From positions 1-64,000 of the forward strand of contig NZ_JAOPFU010000013.1 of the NCBI RefSeq assembly GCF_025515275.1: 64,000 nt of DNA, in the 5' to 3' direction. Source of the stretch: Catenovulum sp. 2E275. GTDB lineage: Bacteria > Pseudomonadota > Gammaproteobacteria > Enterobacterales > Alteromonadaceae. The notes under the pieces were generated by a model, which had not been told where the DNA came from, did not search any database, and saw nothing but the letters and a program-made list of their open reading frames with translations. Positions 1 through 9,299 of this stretch are shown piece by piece (positions within the stretch are counted from its first letter, which is position 1; each line of letters starts with the position of its first letter). A program made the translations under genes and the position numbers.

Positions 1-86
1 TGATTCCATTTCGAACTCAGAAGTGAAACACAATAGCGGCGATGGTAGTGTGGGAGTTCCCATGTGAGAGTAGCACACTGCCAGGC
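1..86 (+). rRNA. rrf: 5S ribosomal RNA, 3' part (cut by window start)
   Basis: Positions 1-86 carry the conserved 5S body (CGAACTCAGAAGTGAAA, then GATGGTAGTGTGGG and GAGAGTAG) and end with the closing helix strand CTGCCAGG. About 30 bases at the 5' end lie outside the window. The sequence is almost identical to the second copy downstream. It belongs to the end of an rRNA operon running on the plus strand. Confidence 0.95.
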
Positions 87-146
87 TCTTAATTCCTACT
101 CAGATAATGTCTGAGCATAAAAAGAAAAACGATAAGTACCAGTTTT

Positions 147-263
147 TCCTGACGACAATAGCATTGTGGCACCACCTGACTCCATTTCGAACTCAGAAGT
201 GAAACACAATAGCGGCGATGGTAGTGTGGGAGTTCCCATGTGAGAGTAGCACATTGTCAGGTT
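147..263 (+). rRNA. rrf: 5S ribosomal RNA, second tandem copy
   Basis: This is a complete 5S gene. The opening strand CCTGAC at 148-153 pairs with GTCAGG near 257-262, and all conserved internal blocks are present. It lies about 60 bases after the first 5S and is followed at once by a strong terminator. A duplicated 5S at the end of an rRNA operon is also known from E. coli rrnD. The two copies differ mainly in the closing helix (GCCAGG against GTCAGG) and a few bases beside it. Confidence 0.95.
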
Positions 264-271
264 CCTATTTT

Positions 272-297
272 AAACCCGCTTTTTGCGGGTTTTTTTA
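272..297 (+). terminator. Rho-independent terminator of the rRNA operon
   Basis: A hairpin AAACCCGC / GCGGGTTT with a short T-rich loop is followed by a run of T. It sits directly after the second 5S gene. Confidence 0.9.
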
Positions 298-353
298 TAT
301 CTTAAATTTAATTACAATACCTACCAGATTTTGACCTCTACTAGAACTTATTA

Positions 354-761
354 ATGAAGTACATTTTTTGCTTATTTTTATGTGCCTGTATGGCACTTAT
401 TTCTCTTACTGGCTGTTTTCCTACTCCTAGACCGAATCCATTAGCAGATGCGCCAATTTACCCAATTAAGCCATCAATTTTATATGATACAGTGCAAGAA
501 TATTGTGTTGATTGCCATAACGAAGACAAAATGAAAGGTAATTTGGATTTAACAAAAATAGTTGAGGGGAATTTAAATGATCATCCACTTATATGGCAAG
601 ATGTCGCTTATTCTCTAAAGCATAAAGAGATGCCGCCAGAAAAAGAGCATGTTTTAATACCAGATGATAATACTTATCGTGAGGTAAATTTATGGTTAGA
701 GCAAAGGTTTAATTATAAAGCAGATAAAACAAACTCAGGATCTCAAGTCACCCCCGATTAG
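354..761 (+). CDS. small c-type cytochrome lipoprotein (planctomycete-type cytochrome c domain)
   Basis: The 135-residue product begins with a lipoprotein signal: a hydrophobic stretch to about residue 19, then lipobox LTGC with Cys21. It should therefore be anchored in the outer membrane or periplasm. A single haem site CVDCH is at residues 51-55. The following text (MKGNLDL, then KEMPPEKE with a likely Met axial ligand near 93) matches the PSCyt1-type domain found in planctomycete and marine bacterial proteins. It probably carries electrons in the periplasm, but the partner is unknown. It stands alone between the rRNA terminator and the convergent cysS. A peptide of this size lacks the catalytic domains usually fused to this module. 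Confidence 0.8.
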   Translation: MKYIFCLFLCACMALISLTGCFPTPRPNPLADAPIYPIKPSILYDTVQEYCVDCHNEDKMKGNLDLTKIVEGNLNDHPLIWQDVAYSLKHKEMPPEKEHVLIPDDNTYREVNLWLEQRFNYKADKTNSGSQVTPD

Positions 762-780
762 GCGGCTTGAGAGCTTTATT
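742..780 (+). terminator. possible terminator overlapping the cytochrome stop codon
   Basis: The inverted repeat TCTCAAG / CTTGAGA spans the TAG stop at 759-761 and is followed by CTTTATTTT. It lies between convergent genes, so it may serve the cytochrome gene. The T run is weak. Confidence 0.35.
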
Positions 781-790
781 TTCCAGCGAT

Positions 791-2191
791 TTATTTTTTA
801 CGCCAAGTGGTTCCGTTTGGACCATCTTCCAGTACAATATTCATGGCATTAAGTTTATCACGTGCTTCGTCTGCTTTTGCCCAGTCTTTATTGGCTCTGG
901 CTTCTTTTCTTTGAATAATTAAACGTTCAATTTCAGCAACTTCATCTGAACTATCGTCCTGATTGCCCTGAAAAAATCCATCCGCTGAATTTTGTAATAA
1001 ACCTAAAACTTCAGCCAAACTCACTAATAGATTAGCTAATTCAGTTGCTTTGTTTGAGTCAGTTGCTTTGTTTTGATTAATTTCTTTTGCTAAATCAAAT
1101 AAAACAGACAGTGCAATCGGGGTATTAAAATCATCATCCATCGCCTGTACAAAACGTTTAATATAAATATTGTCACTGTTTGCAGACAGCTCTATGGTAT
1201 GTTTAGTGACAGTTAAATAGCGAATTGCTGTGTATAATCTTTCTAATGATGCACGAGCCTGTTCTAAATTGTCTGTGGAATAGTTAAGCTGGCTTCTGTA
1301 ATGACCAGATAATAAAAAGTAACGTACGGTTTCGGCATCATACTTTTCTAACACCTCGCGGATCGTGAAAAAGTTGCCGAGTGATTTGCTCATTTTTTCT
1401 TGGTCAACCTGCACCATACCAGAATGCATCCAGTAATTAACATAAGGTGTATCAAGTGCACAGCAAGATTGCGCTATTTCATTTTCGTGATGAGGAAAAG
1501 CCAAATCTGAGCCACCCCCATGAATATCAAAGTGATTTCCTAAAACTATGCTATTCATGGCCGAACACTCAATGTGCCAACCGGGCCTTCCATCGCCCCA
1601 AGGCGAGTGCCAGCTTGGTTCATTTGCTTTGGCCATTTTCCATAATACAAAATCTAATGGATTTTCTTTGCTCGAATCGGTTTCAACCCGTGCTCCTGCT
1701 TGTAGTTGAGATAAATCTTGTTTGCTTAATTTTCCATAATCCGCAAAACTATTAACTCTAAACATAACATCGCCATTGCTTGCTACATAAGCATGTTCTT
1801 TTGTTATTAGAGTTTTAACCATCTCAATTACAGCATCCATGTGTTGAGTCACTTTAGGCTCAATGTCAGGGCGAATTAAATTTAATGAATCAAAATCCTG
1901 ATGCATATCTGCAATTGTTCTTTGTGTTAGTGATTCGCAGCTTTCGTTATTTTCAATTGCTCGTTTGATTATTTTGTCGTCTACATCGGTAATATTACGT
2001 ACATAAGTCACTTCTAAGCCTTTGGCACGTAAATATCTGACCATATTATCAAATGCGATATAGGTTCGAGCGTGCCCAATATGACACAGATCATAAACAG
2101 TAACTCCGCATACGTACAAACCAACTTTGCCAGCTTGTATGGGCTTAAATTCTTGTTTTTCACGGGTTAAGGTATTAAAAATCTGCAACAT
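791..2191 (-). CDS. cysS: cysteine--tRNA ligase
   Basis: CysS charges tRNA-Cys with cysteine in the cytoplasm. The 466 residues match the usual length (E. coli 461). The class I signatures are present: HIGH at residues 37-40, just after the YVCGVTVYD zinc/active-site segment, and KMSKS near residue 265. The zinc-binding region around ECSAMN and the HHENEIAQS segment are intact. It is divergent from ppiB across 136 bases, the same neighbourhood as in E. coli (cysS / ppiB / lpxH), which supports orthology. Confidence 0.98.
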   Translation of the reverse strand: MLQIFNTLTREKQEFKPIQAGKVGLYVCGVTVYDLCHIGHARTYIAFDNMVRYLRAKGLEVTYVRNITDVDDKIIKRAIENNESCESLTQRTIADMHQDFDSLNLIRPDIEPKVTQHMDAVIEMVKTLITKEHAYVASNGDVMFRVNSFADYGKLSKQDLSQLQAGARVETDSSKENPLDFVLWKMAKANEPSWHSPWGDGRPGWHIECSAMNSIVLGNHFDIHGGGSDLAFPHHENEIAQSCCALDTPYVNYWMHSGMVQVDQEKMSKSLGNFFTIREVLEKYDAETVRYFLLSGHYRSQLNYSTDNLEQARASLERLYTAIRYLTVTKHTIELSANSDNIYIKRFVQAMDDDFNTPIALSVLFDLAKEINQNKATDSNKATELANLLVSLAEVLGLLQNSADGFFQGNQDDSSDEVAEIERLIIQRKEARANKDWAKADEARDKLNAMNIVLEDGPNGTTWRKK

Positions 2192-2327
2192 AAGACTCTC
2201 TAATCAATGAATTCTCTAATAATATTTTGAATTTGCTATTCTAGCATTTCAGGCATTAAAAGGTTAATCACTTTTCGATATGTTTAAGTTAAGCTAAAAT
2301 AAGTTTTTTTCTATTTTAGGTGGATTC

Positions 2328-2819
2328 ATGATTACGTTTAAAACAAACTTTGGCGATATTAAAATTGAGCTTTTTGAAGACAAAGCGCCACAAACCGCAG
2401 CTAACTTTTTACAATATGCAAAAGATGGTTTTTATAACAATACTATTTTTCATCGTGTTATTAACGGATTTATGATTCAGGGCGGTGGAATGGAAGCGGG
2501 TATGAAAGAAAAAACGGCTCGCGCTCCAATCGAAAACGAAGCTGATAATGGGGTTAGCAATAAAATTGGTACGCTAGCGATGGCTCGTACTATGGATCCA
2601 CATTCAGCAACTGCACAGTTTTTTATTAATGTCGCTAATAATACTTTTTTAGATTTTCGTGGTAAAAGCATGGATGGCTGGGGCTATTGTGTTTTTGGCG
2701 AAGTCGTTGAAGGTATGGATGTGGTTGAAAAAATTAAGGTTGTTAAAACGGGTAATGCTGGTATGCATCAGGATGTGCCAGTTGAAGATGTTGTGATTCA
2801 AGAAACAATTATTGATTAA
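2328..2819 (+). CDS. ppiB: peptidyl-prolyl cis-trans isomerase B (cytoplasmic cyclophilin)
   Basis: The 163-residue protein has no signal peptide, so it is the cytoplasmic PpiB type. The cyclophilin core is visible: [13 protein letters not shown] with the catalytic Arg, then [18 protein letters not shown] and GYCVFGEV. It speeds cis-trans isomerisation of prolyl bonds during folding. It has its own terminator and is followed in the same direction by lpxH. The GGTGG ribosome binding site lies 8 bases before the ATG. Confidence 0.97.
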   Translation: MITFKTNFGDIKIELFEDKAPQTAANFLQYAKDGFYNNTIFHRVINGFMIQGGGMEAGMKEKTARAPIENEADNGVSNKIGTLAMARTMDPHSATAQFFINVANNTFLDFRGKSMDGWGYCVFGEVVEGMDVVEKIKVVKTGNAGMHQDVPVEDVVIQETIID

Positions 2820-2826
2820 TATCATT

Positions 2827-2856
2827 AAGTAGCCTGCTAGCAGGCTACTTTTACTT
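2827..2856 (+). terminator. Rho-independent terminator of ppiB
   Basis: A near-perfect palindrome AAGTAGCCTG-CTAG-CAGGCTACTT is followed by TTACTTTTG. It begins seven bases after the ppiB stop. Confidence 0.8.
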
Positions 2857-2920
2857 TTGTTAAATGAGTAATGGTTTTTTATTATCTGTCACTCAAATGA
2901 TTCTTTATTTTGGTTAATTA

Positions 2921-3646
2921 ATGTCTGTATATTTTATCTCTGATTTGCACCTGTCTGAACAAACACCGAATATTAACCAAGCCCTGTTAACATTTCTTAA
3001 TCAATTGCCAAGACAAACACAAGCTTTATATATTCTAGGCGACTTTTTAGAATATTGGATTGGTGATGATCATCCATCAGAATGGTTTAAACCAATTGAA
3101 CTGGCATTAAAAGACTTATCTGAAAACACTTGCCCTATTTATTTTATTCATGGAAATCGAGATTTTTTAGTCGGTAAAAAATTTGCAAAACGTTGTGGCA
3201 TGCAATTATTACCAGAACCCAGTGTTGTTGAACTATATGGGCAAAAAGTATTAATTATGCACGGTGATAGCTTATGTACACAGGATGAAAGTTATCAAAG
3301 CTACCGTAAATGGGTGCGAAAACCTTGGCTTCAATTTTTATTTTCTTTATTGCCAAAAGCAACGCGAGAGAAAATATTTGGTGCAGGCCGGGCAAAAAGT
3401 AAACAAAAGCAGCAAAATATTCAAAACATGTCAATTTTAGATGTGAGTCAACAAGCGGTTGCTGATGAAATGCAGGCATATCAGGTTAATATATTAATTC
3501 ACGGGCATACTCACAGACCCGCTATTCACCAAAATGCGATCGCGCAAAACACTGGAATAAGAATAGTGCTTGGTGACTGGTATGACCAGGGAAGTGTTTT
3601 AGAAGTAAATCAAGACGGTTACCTATTGTATAGTCTACAATTTTAG
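2921..3646 (+). CDS. lpxH: UDP-2,3-diacylglucosamine diphosphatase
   Basis: LpxH cleaves UDP-2,3-diacylglucosamine to lipid X and UMP, the fourth step of lipid A synthesis at the inner membrane. The 241 residues match the family (about 240). All metallophosphoesterase motifs are present: ISDLHLSE near the N-terminus, GDFLEYWIGDD, HGNRDF, MHGDSLCTQD and HGHTHRPA. It follows ppiB as in E. coli. Other lipid A/KDO genes (msbA, lpxK, kdsB) lie about 13 kb downstream in a separate operon. Confidence 0.97.
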   Translation: MSVYFISDLHLSEQTPNINQALLTFLNQLPRQTQALYILGDFLEYWIGDDHPSEWFKPIELALKDLSENTCPIYFIHGNRDFLVGKKFAKRCGMQLLPEPSVVELYGQKVLIMHGDSLCTQDESYQSYRKWVRKPWLQFLFSLLPKATREKIFGAGRAKSKQKQQNIQNMSILDVSQQAVADEMQAYQVNILIHGHTHRPAIHQNAIAQNTGIRIVLGDWYDQGSVLEVNQDGYLLYSLQF

Positions 3647-3741
3647 TTGTTTGGAGATAATACAAGCTGAGTTACTTAGCCATATTTTAGGCTAACTGAG
3701 TTTAATTCAGGTTAAAACTGACACACTAAAACGGGGACGTT

Positions 3742-4899
3742 ATGAGATACAAACTAGGGTTTTGCACATCTGCTGTATGTTCTGCACTATATTTCACTTC
3801 AATATCGGCATTTGCAGATATTAATTTTAATGGTTTTGCCCGTATTGCAGCTGGAACTACTTTAGAAAGTAATGAAGCTGTAATGGGCTATAAAGATAGT
3901 CTTGATTTTAAAAATGAAAGTTTATTTGCATTGCAGGCATCAGCTAATTTGGATGATGGCTTGTCAGCAACAGCTCAGTTTATGTCACGCGGTCGAGATG
4001 ATTTTGAAGTAGATGTAGAATGGGCTTATTTGTCTTATGAACTAACAGACTCTACCCGTATTAATGCCGGCCGTTTACGCTTACCGTTTTTCAGGTATTC
4101 AGATTTTTTAGATGTTGGTTATGCCTATACTTGGGTGCGCCCACCTCAGGCTGTTTATGATTTACCTTATAGCTCGTATGATGGTTTAAGCATTTTACAC
4201 TCTACTACTCTTGGCGATTTTGATATAGAAGTGCAAGGAACTTTAGGGACCGCTTCTGAAGAAATTGAAGTTGAAGGCACTCCAGCAAATACTGAGTTAG
4301 ATGATTTATACGGGCTTAATTTATCAGCCACTTATGATTGGCTTTATCTACGTGCTGTTTATATGATAGGCCAAGCCAGTTTTGATATTTCTAATCCGCA
4401 GTTAAACCAATTATTGCAGGCGTTAATGTTAACTGGAAATAGCAATGCTGCAGAGCAAATTAAAGTCGATTCAGATTCAAGTTCATTTGCTGGTATTGGT
4501 TTTGGAGTCGATAAATCAGACTGGATTTTTCAAGGCGAAATTACCCAAACAAAAGTAGATGACTCTTTTATTGCGGACAGATACCGCAGCTATGTGTCTT
4601 TAGCGCATAGATTTGATGTATTAACCCCTTATATTACTTATCAAAAAATTGATGATAAAGCGAATCCAACCGGTTATAACTTGGCTGTCGAAAGTGGCGT
4701 TTTACCTGCTGATGTACTTGCAGGTATTAAGACATTTTTACAAAGTCAGGAGCAAGATGCAGAAGGCGAATATTATTCAATCGGCACACGTTATGATTTT
4801 CATCCATCGGCTAGCTTTAAAGCCGATTTAACGATTTGGAACGGTGAGTATACCCAAGATGCGCAAGTTATTTCGTTTGCAGTAGATATGGTATTTTAA
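3742..4899 (+). CDS. outer-membrane porin-like beta-barrel protein
   Basis: The 385-residue protein has a signal peptide ending SISAFA before residue 25, followed by INFNGFARIAAG, an opening strand typical of Gram-negative porins. Alternating hydrophobic strands continue to the C-terminal signature SFAVDMVF, with the terminal Phe recognised by the BAM machinery. A GGGGAC ribosome binding site precedes the ATG. It is followed after 11 bases by a phosphate-binding-like periplasmic protein, so the pair probably forms an operon. That pairing hints at anion or phosphate uptake, but the sequence does not prove specificity. Confidence 0.8.
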   Translation: MRYKLGFCTSAVCSALYFTSISAFADINFNGFARIAAGTTLESNEAVMGYKDSLDFKNESLFALQASANLDDGLSATAQFMSRGRDDFEVDVEWAYLSYELTDSTRINAGRLRLPFFRYSDFLDVGYAYTWVRPPQAVYDLPYSSYDGLSILHSTTLGDFDIEVQGTLGTASEEIEVEGTPANTELDDLYGLNLSATYDWLYLRAVYMIGQASFDISNPQLNQLLQALMLTGNSNAAEQIKVDSDSSSFAGIGFGVDKSDWIFQGEITQTKVDDSFIADRYRSYVSLAHRFDVLTPYITYQKIDDKANPTGYNLAVESGVLPADVLAGIKTFLQSQEQDAEGEYYSIGTRYDFHPSASFKADLTIWNGEYTQDAQVISFAVDMVF

Positions 4900-4910
4900 G
4901 GAGCAAAACA

Positions 4911-5330
4911 ATGTCCAAGATTTTTAAAGTTTTTCTTTTGATAAGTGTATTTATTTGTAGTCAAAGTTTTGCTGAAATTGCCGTTGTCGTTCATCCGTCT
5001 AATACGGCAGAAATTTCAGCCGATGATATTGAACGCATTTTTTTAGGTAAAAAGAAGACTTTCTCATCAGGTGAAACCGCAGTTCCGATTAATTTAAATG
5101 AAAGTAATAGCACCAGAGATGGTTTTAACGAAAAGGCGCTAAATAAAAGTAGCAGCCAGTTAAAAGCATATTGGTCAAAACTGGTATTTACCGGTAAAGG
5201 GACACCACCTAAAGAGGTTGATTCGGCACAAGAAGTGATCAAGCTGGTTTCAAGCAACCCAAATATGATCGGCTATGTAGATAGTAGTAATATTGATTCA
5301 TCGGTAAAAGTTATTACTAAATTTGAGTAA
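4911..5330 (+). CDS. periplasmic phosphate-binding-like protein (short PstS-like)
   Basis: The 139-residue product has a signal peptide (cleavage after SQSFA) and one PBP-like half-domain. The text IFLGKKKTFSSG, the Arg in NSTRDGF, and IGYVDSS near the C-terminus match the small phosphate ABC transporter substrate-binding family of marine gammaproteobacteria. It is about half the length of true PstS and has no permease genes nearby, so it may not feed a canonical Pst transporter. A good AAGGAG site precedes the start. It is co-transcribed with the porin-like gene and ended by a terminator. Confidence 0.75.
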   Translation: MSKIFKVFLLISVFICSQSFAEIAVVVHPSNTAEISADDIERIFLGKKKTFSSGETAVPINLNESNSTRDGFNEKALNKSSSQLKAYWSKLVFTGKGTPPKEVDSAQEVIKLVSSNPNMIGYVDSSNIDSSVKVITKFE

Positions 5331-5356
5331 TACTAACATAGTGAAATTCTTAGCTT

Positions 5357-5381
5357 AAAACCGCTGTATGGCGGTTTTTTC
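5357..5381 (+). terminator. Rho-independent terminator after the porin/binding-protein pair
   Basis: Hairpin AAAACCGC-TGTATG-GCGGTTTT with a continuing T run, 26 bases after the stop codon. Confidence 0.88.
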
Positions 5382-5456
5382 TTATCTGTGAATCATTAAA
5401 GCTGTGATATACTCTGCTGAGTATTTTAGCTTGTATGTTTTTTGTGGAGAATCTTA

Positions 5457-6926
5457 ATGATCCCTGTTGTGGCGCTTGTTGGCAGGCCAAATGTTGGTAA
5501 ATCTACCTTATTTAATCGTTTTACGCGTTCTCGTGATGCATTGGTTGCAAACTTTCCTGGGTTAACACGCGATCGTCAATATGGCTCTGCTGAATACGGC
5601 GAATATCAATTTATTGTGATTGATACTGGTGGGATCACAGGTGATGAGCAAGGTATTGATTCTAAAATGGCGGAGCAGTCGCTTCAGGCAATTGAAGAAG
5701 CCGATGTCGTCATGTTTTTGGTAGACGCACGTGATGGCGTAACTGCGGCGGATCAAATGTTGGCTGATCATTTAAGAAAGATAAGCAAACCAGCCTATTT
5801 AGTTGCCAATAAAACCGATGGCATTGACGGCGATTCAGCCGTTGCTGAATTTTATAGTTTAGCTTTAGGCCCTGTTTATCAAATTGCGGCAGCTCATGGA
5901 CGTGGCGTTAATGCTTTACTTGAGCAAACACTTGCACCTTTAGTTGAGCAGTTTCCTCAAATGCGAGTATTGTCTGAAGAAGAAAAAGCTCAAAAAGCCG
6001 AGAGTGAAGATGACAGCGAAAATACCGATGAATTAGCTAACCTTGACCCTAAAGCGATTAAACTGGCTATTGTTGGTCGCCCTAATGTTGGTAAATCAAC
6101 TTTAACCAACCGTATTTTAGGGGAAGAAAGGGTTATTGTTTTTGATATGCCGGGTACAACTCGGGATAGCATTTATATTCCGATGGAGCGGGATAACCAA
6201 CCTTATGTCATTATCGACACCGCTGGGGTTAGAAAACGTAAAAAAGTAAATGAAACCGTTGAAAAATTCTCTGTTATTAAAACCCTAAAAGCAATTGAAG
6301 ATGCCAACGTGGTATTAATTGTGATTGATGCACGTGAAGGGATTAGTGATCAGGATTTAAGTTTATTAGGTTTTACTTTAAACGCGGGTCGCTCGGTTGT
6401 ATTGGCTGTTAATAAATGGGACGGTTTAGATACTTATGTAAAAGAGCGCATTAAATCTGAAATTGATCGCCGTTTAGGTTTTATTGATTTTGCTCGTTTG
6501 CATTTTATTTCTGCATTACATGGCACCGGCGTTGGACATTTATTTGAATCTGTTACCGAAGCGTATGAATCAGCGACTCGTAAAATTACAACTTCATTAC
6601 TGACCCGAGTAATGGAGTCTGCAATTTATGAACACCAGCCGCCATTAGTTCGTGGTCGTCGAGTTAAATTAAAATATGCACATGCTGGCGGACATAATCC
6701 ACCGATTATTGTTATTCATGGTAATCAGGTGAGTGATTTACCGGATTCTTATAAGCGTTATCTAATGAACTATTTCAGAAAGTCATTAGATATGATGGGA
6801 ACACCGATTCGGATTGAATTTAAAGAAAGCAGCAACCCATTTTCGACTAAAGATGATAGTAAGTTAACTTTAACTCAAATCAGAAACCGTCGCCGCATGC
6901 AAAGGTTTAGTATTGGCAAGCGTTAA
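5457..6926 (+). CDS. der: ribosome biogenesis GTPase Der (EngA)
   Basis: Der is an essential GTPase with two G domains, acting in 50S subunit assembly. Both P-loops read GRPNVGKS (near residues 8-15 and about 205), both DTAG/DTGG switches are present, and NKTD and NKWD supply the base-specificity motifs. A KH-like C-terminal domain ends in a basic tail ([14 protein letters not shown]). I start it at the ATG at 5457 ([12 protein letters not shown], 489 residues) because GGAGA lies 6 bases upstream. A longer frame from a TTG at 5442 has no such support. Confidence 0.97.
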   Translation: MIPVVALVGRPNVGKSTLFNRFTRSRDALVANFPGLTRDRQYGSAEYGEYQFIVIDTGGITGDEQGIDSKMAEQSLQAIEEADVVMFLVDARDGVTAADQMLADHLRKISKPAYLVANKTDGIDGDSAVAEFYSLALGPVYQIAAAHGRGVNALLEQTLAPLVEQFPQMRVLSEEEKAQKAESEDDSENTDELANLDPKAIKLAIVGRPNVGKSTLTNRILGEERVIVFDMPGTTRDSIYIPMERDNQPYVIIDTAGVRKRKKVNETVEKFSVIKTLKAIEDANVVLIVIDAREGISDQDLSLLGFTLNAGRSVVLAVNKWDGLDTYVKERIKSEIDRRLGFIDFARLHFISALHGTGVGHLFESVTEAYESATRKITTSLLTRVMESAIYEHQPPLVRGRRVKLKYAHAGGHNPPIIVIHGNQVSDLPDSYKRYLMNYFRKSLDMMGTPIRIEFKESSNPFSTKDDSKLTLTQIRNRRRMQRFSIGKR

Positions 6927-6956
6927 GCTCAATACTCAGCAAATTTAAAGTACGCT

Positions 6957-6988
6957 AAGGGAGAATAAACTATTCTCCCTTATTTTTA
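6957..6988 (+). terminator. Rho-independent terminator of der
   Basis: Hairpin AAGGGAGAATA / TATTCTCCCTT followed by ATTTTTATC, about 30 bases after the der stop. Confidence 0.85.
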
Positions 6989-7165
6989 TCTATAAAGTGA
7001 TAAATTTACTGACACCTAGCCTTGGTTTATATTACACTTTTGTTTCAGTTTTAATTTAATAAACTGAGTTGATTAGTTTAAATGACTGATTATCAGGGAC
7101 TAACTTAGTCGGGTATTCCAACTCAGTGACACAATTATTGCAATTTTGTCTTAAATATTGCGTCT

Positions 7166-7187
7166 ATTTCATAAAAGTGTCAAAAAC
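7166..7187 (+). promoter_or_regulatory. candidate Pho box upstream of phoB
   Basis: Two direct half-sites lie exactly 11 bases apart: ATTTCAT + AAAA, then GTGTCAA + AAAC. The PhoB consensus is CTGTCAT plus a four-base AT-rich spacer, so each half matches 5 of 7. The site sits 20-50 bases before the phoB coding start, where autoregulation of phoBR is expected. The spacing and location are seen in the sequence; PhoB binding is inferred. Confidence 0.5.
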
Positions 7188-7233
7188 CTAAACGATAATC
7201 GAATGGATGAATGATTATATGAGACCCAATAAT

Positions 7234-7923
7234 ATGTCACGCAGAATTCTTGTTGTAGAAGATGAAATGCCAATCCGCGATATGTTGGTTTTTGCATTGG
7301 AGCAAAAAGGTTACTACACGCTGGAAGCTGAAACTTATAATGAAGCACTTGATAAAATTGTAGAACCGTATCCGGATTTAATCCTGTTAGACTGGATGTT
7401 ACCGGGCGGAAGTGGTATTCAGCTTGCTAAGCAGCTTAAACAAAACGAATATACCCGTCAAATTCCAATCATAATGCTAACGGCTCGTGGCGAAGAAGAA
7501 GATAAAATCCGAGGCCTTGAAGTAGGCGCGGATGATTATATGACGAAGCCGTTTTCACCAAAAGAGTTGTTAGCTCGAATTAGAGCCGTTATGCGCCGTG
7601 CGGCTCCAACCAGTGTTGAAGATATGATTCAGGTTCAAGGCTTAAAATTAGATCCTGTATCTCACCGTGTTAGCGCTAATGAAGATGGCCTAGATATGGG
7701 ACCAACTGAGTTTAAATTATTACATTTCTTTATGTCACATCCTGAGCGAGTTTACAGTCGTGAACAGTTATTAGATCATGTGTGGGGCACGAATGTTTAT
7801 GTTGAAGACAGAACGGTTGATGTTCATATCCGACGTTTACGCAAAGCTATTTCGTTGCATGGGCATGATCAAATGATCCAAACTGTACGTGGTGCAGGTT
7901 ACAGGTTTTCTTCTAAAGTATAA
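7234..7923 (+). CDS. phoB: phosphate regulon response regulator PhoB
   Basis: This OmpR-type response regulator has an N-terminal receiver with acidic residues VVEDE, phospho-acceptor Asp53 in [11 protein letters not shown], and Lys in [12 protein letters not shown]-terminal winged helix ([22 protein letters not shown]) follows. Phosphorylated by PhoR under phosphate limitation, it activates Pho genes. I place the start at 7234 ([11 protein letters not shown], 229 residues), which lines up with E. coli PhoB. In-frame ATGs at 7207 and 7219 would add 5-9 residues and cannot be excluded. Its stop overlaps the phoR start by one base. Confidence 0.93.
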   Translation: MSRRILVVEDEMPIRDMLVFALEQKGYYTLEAETYNEALDKIVEPYPDLILLDWMLPGGSGIQLAKQLKQNEYTRQIPIIMLTARGEEEDKIRGLEVGADDYMTKPFSPKELLARIRAVMRRAAPTSVEDMIQVQGLKLDPVSHRVSANEDGLDMGPTEFKLLHFFMSHPERVYSREQLLDHVWGTNVYVEDRTVDVHIRRLRKAISLHGHDQMIQTVRGAGYRFSSKV

Positions 7924-9257
7924 TGAATCAGCCAAGCCAGTACATAAGCGCATTCAGTCGCTTTTTAGTTTTAGCTTGTATCGCACTATTTATTGGCTGG
8001 CTGATTGATCAAATACTGCTTGTATTTGTTATTTTATTAGCCGGCTTATTTGCTTGGTACAGCTATAATTTAATTCGTTTAAATGAATGGTTGTGGAGTA
8101 AAAAAAATCTTTATCCGCCATCTAGTAACGGGATTTGGTCCGAAGTTTTTGATGGAATTTATCGGCTCCAGAAAAAAAACCGTTCTCGCCGTAAAGAGTT
8201 AGGTCAAGTATTAAAACGCTTTCGTGATGGCGCTGAAGCTCTGCCAGATGCCGCTGTAGTGGTGCAGTCTAACGGTCAAATTTTGTGGTGTAATAAACTT
8301 GCTCGTCATGTTTTTGGCTTACGTTGGCCAGAAGACACAGGTTTATTAATTACTAATCTGTTACGTCACCCTAATTTTATTGAACAGTTTAGTCAGCAAA
8401 AACTCAATTTGGACGCGCCTGTTGAAGCTGTCTTAATGCCATCTCCGATTGATCGTGAAAGTACAATTGAAATAAGAATGGTGCCTTATGCTTTAGGCCA
8501 GTTGCTTATTTTAGGGCGTGATGTGACTCAAATGCAGCGCCTTAACCAAATGCGTAAAGACTTTATTGCGAATGTATCACATGAATTAAGAACGCCATTA
8601 ACTGTATTGCAAGGTTACCTTGAAATGATGCAAGATCCTGAAATGGGTGGTGCAGTACCGAGTACCCGAGCGGTTGGTATGATGTCGGATCAATGTGATC
8701 GTATGTTCAATCTGGTCAATCAACTGCTGGTATTATCCAGAATCGAAGCAAACCGCGATAATGTTTATGAGCATATAGTGGATGTTCCGGCGATGATGAT
8801 GGTATTAGAAAAAGAAGCAGAGCAGTTAAACTCAGATCGACAACATAAAATCACGTTTGAAATTGATCAAAATTTATTGATTCATGGTATTGAAGATGAA
8901 CTAAGAAGTGCTTTTACTAACTTAGTTAAAAATGCAATTCGATACACGCCAAATGGCGGTGAAATTAAAGTATGCTGGTGTAAAGTGAATCAGCAGGCTA
9001 AATTTGCTGTCACCGACAATGGTGATGGGATTGAAGCACAGCATTTATCCAGATTAACAGAGCGTTTTTATCGGGTAGATAAAGCCAGATCCCGTTCAAC
9101 GGGTGGCTCAGGTTTAGGTTTATCTATTGTTAAGCATGTACTGGCACACCATAAATCAGAATTAGAGATTGATAGTGAAGTGGGTGAGGGTAGTTGCTTT
9201 TCTTTTAGTTTCCCCTCGGATCTCATTGCGCATCGCCGTAAACGCAAAATTCAATAA
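7923..9257 (+). CDS. phoR: phosphate regulon sensor histidine kinase PhoR
   Basis: The 444-residue sensor has two N-terminal hydrophobic segments (about residues 13-45), a short charged linker and a PAS domain around residues 95-200 (LPDAAVVVQSNGQILWCN). The phospho-acceptor His220 lies in NVSHELRTPL. The catalytic domain contains NLVKNAIRYTPNGG, DNGDGI and GGSGLGLSIV. As in E. coli it lacks a large periplasmic sensor domain, which fits sensing through the Pst/PhoU complex. It is translationally coupled to phoB (ATG overlaps TAA) and ends at a terminator shared with convergent serA. Confidence 0.96.
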   Translation: MNQPSQYISAFSRFLVLACIALFIGWLIDQILLVFVILLAGLFAWYSYNLIRLNEWLWSKKNLYPPSSNGIWSEVFDGIYRLQKKNRSRRKELGQVLKRFRDGAEALPDAAVVVQSNGQILWCNKLARHVFGLRWPEDTGLLITNLLRHPNFIEQFSQQKLNLDAPVEAVLMPSPIDRESTIEIRMVPYALGQLLILGRDVTQMQRLNQMRKDFIANVSHELRTPLTVLQGYLEMMQDPEMGGAVPSTRAVGMMSDQCDRMFNLVNQLLVLSRIEANRDNVYEHIVDVPAMMMVLEKEAEQLNSDRQHKITFEIDQNLLIHGIEDELRSAFTNLVKNAIRYTPNGGEIKVCWCKVNQQAKFAVTDNGDGIEAQHLSRLTERFYRVDKARSRSTGGSGLGLSIVKHVLAHHKSELEIDSEVGEGSCFSFSFPSDLIAHRRKRKIQ

Positions 9258-9269
9258 TCATTTTATTGA

Positions 9270-9299
9270 TAAACCCGGCTATAAAGCCGGGTTTTTTAT
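9270..9299. terminator. terminator between convergent phoR and serA
   Basis: Hairpin AAACCCGGCT / AGCCGGGTTT followed by TTTTATA on the plus strand. On the minus strand the same hairpin starts right after the serA stop and is followed by TTATCAATAAAA, so it can work both ways, best for phoR. Confidence 0.88.

Noticed and set aside
1447-1755. Plus-strand open frame inside cysS
   Set aside because: It lies wholly antisense to a complete, highly conserved cysS and its translation shows no recognisable domain. Similar antisense frames in comEC, dld, nhaP2 and clpB were dropped for the same reason.
3672-3700. Terminator after lpxH
   Set aside because: TTAGCC / GGCTAA can pair, but the stem is only 6 bp and no T run follows.
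5442-5456. Upstream TTG start for der
   Set aside because: It adds five residues absent from the family, and the good ribosome binding site serves the ATG at 5457.
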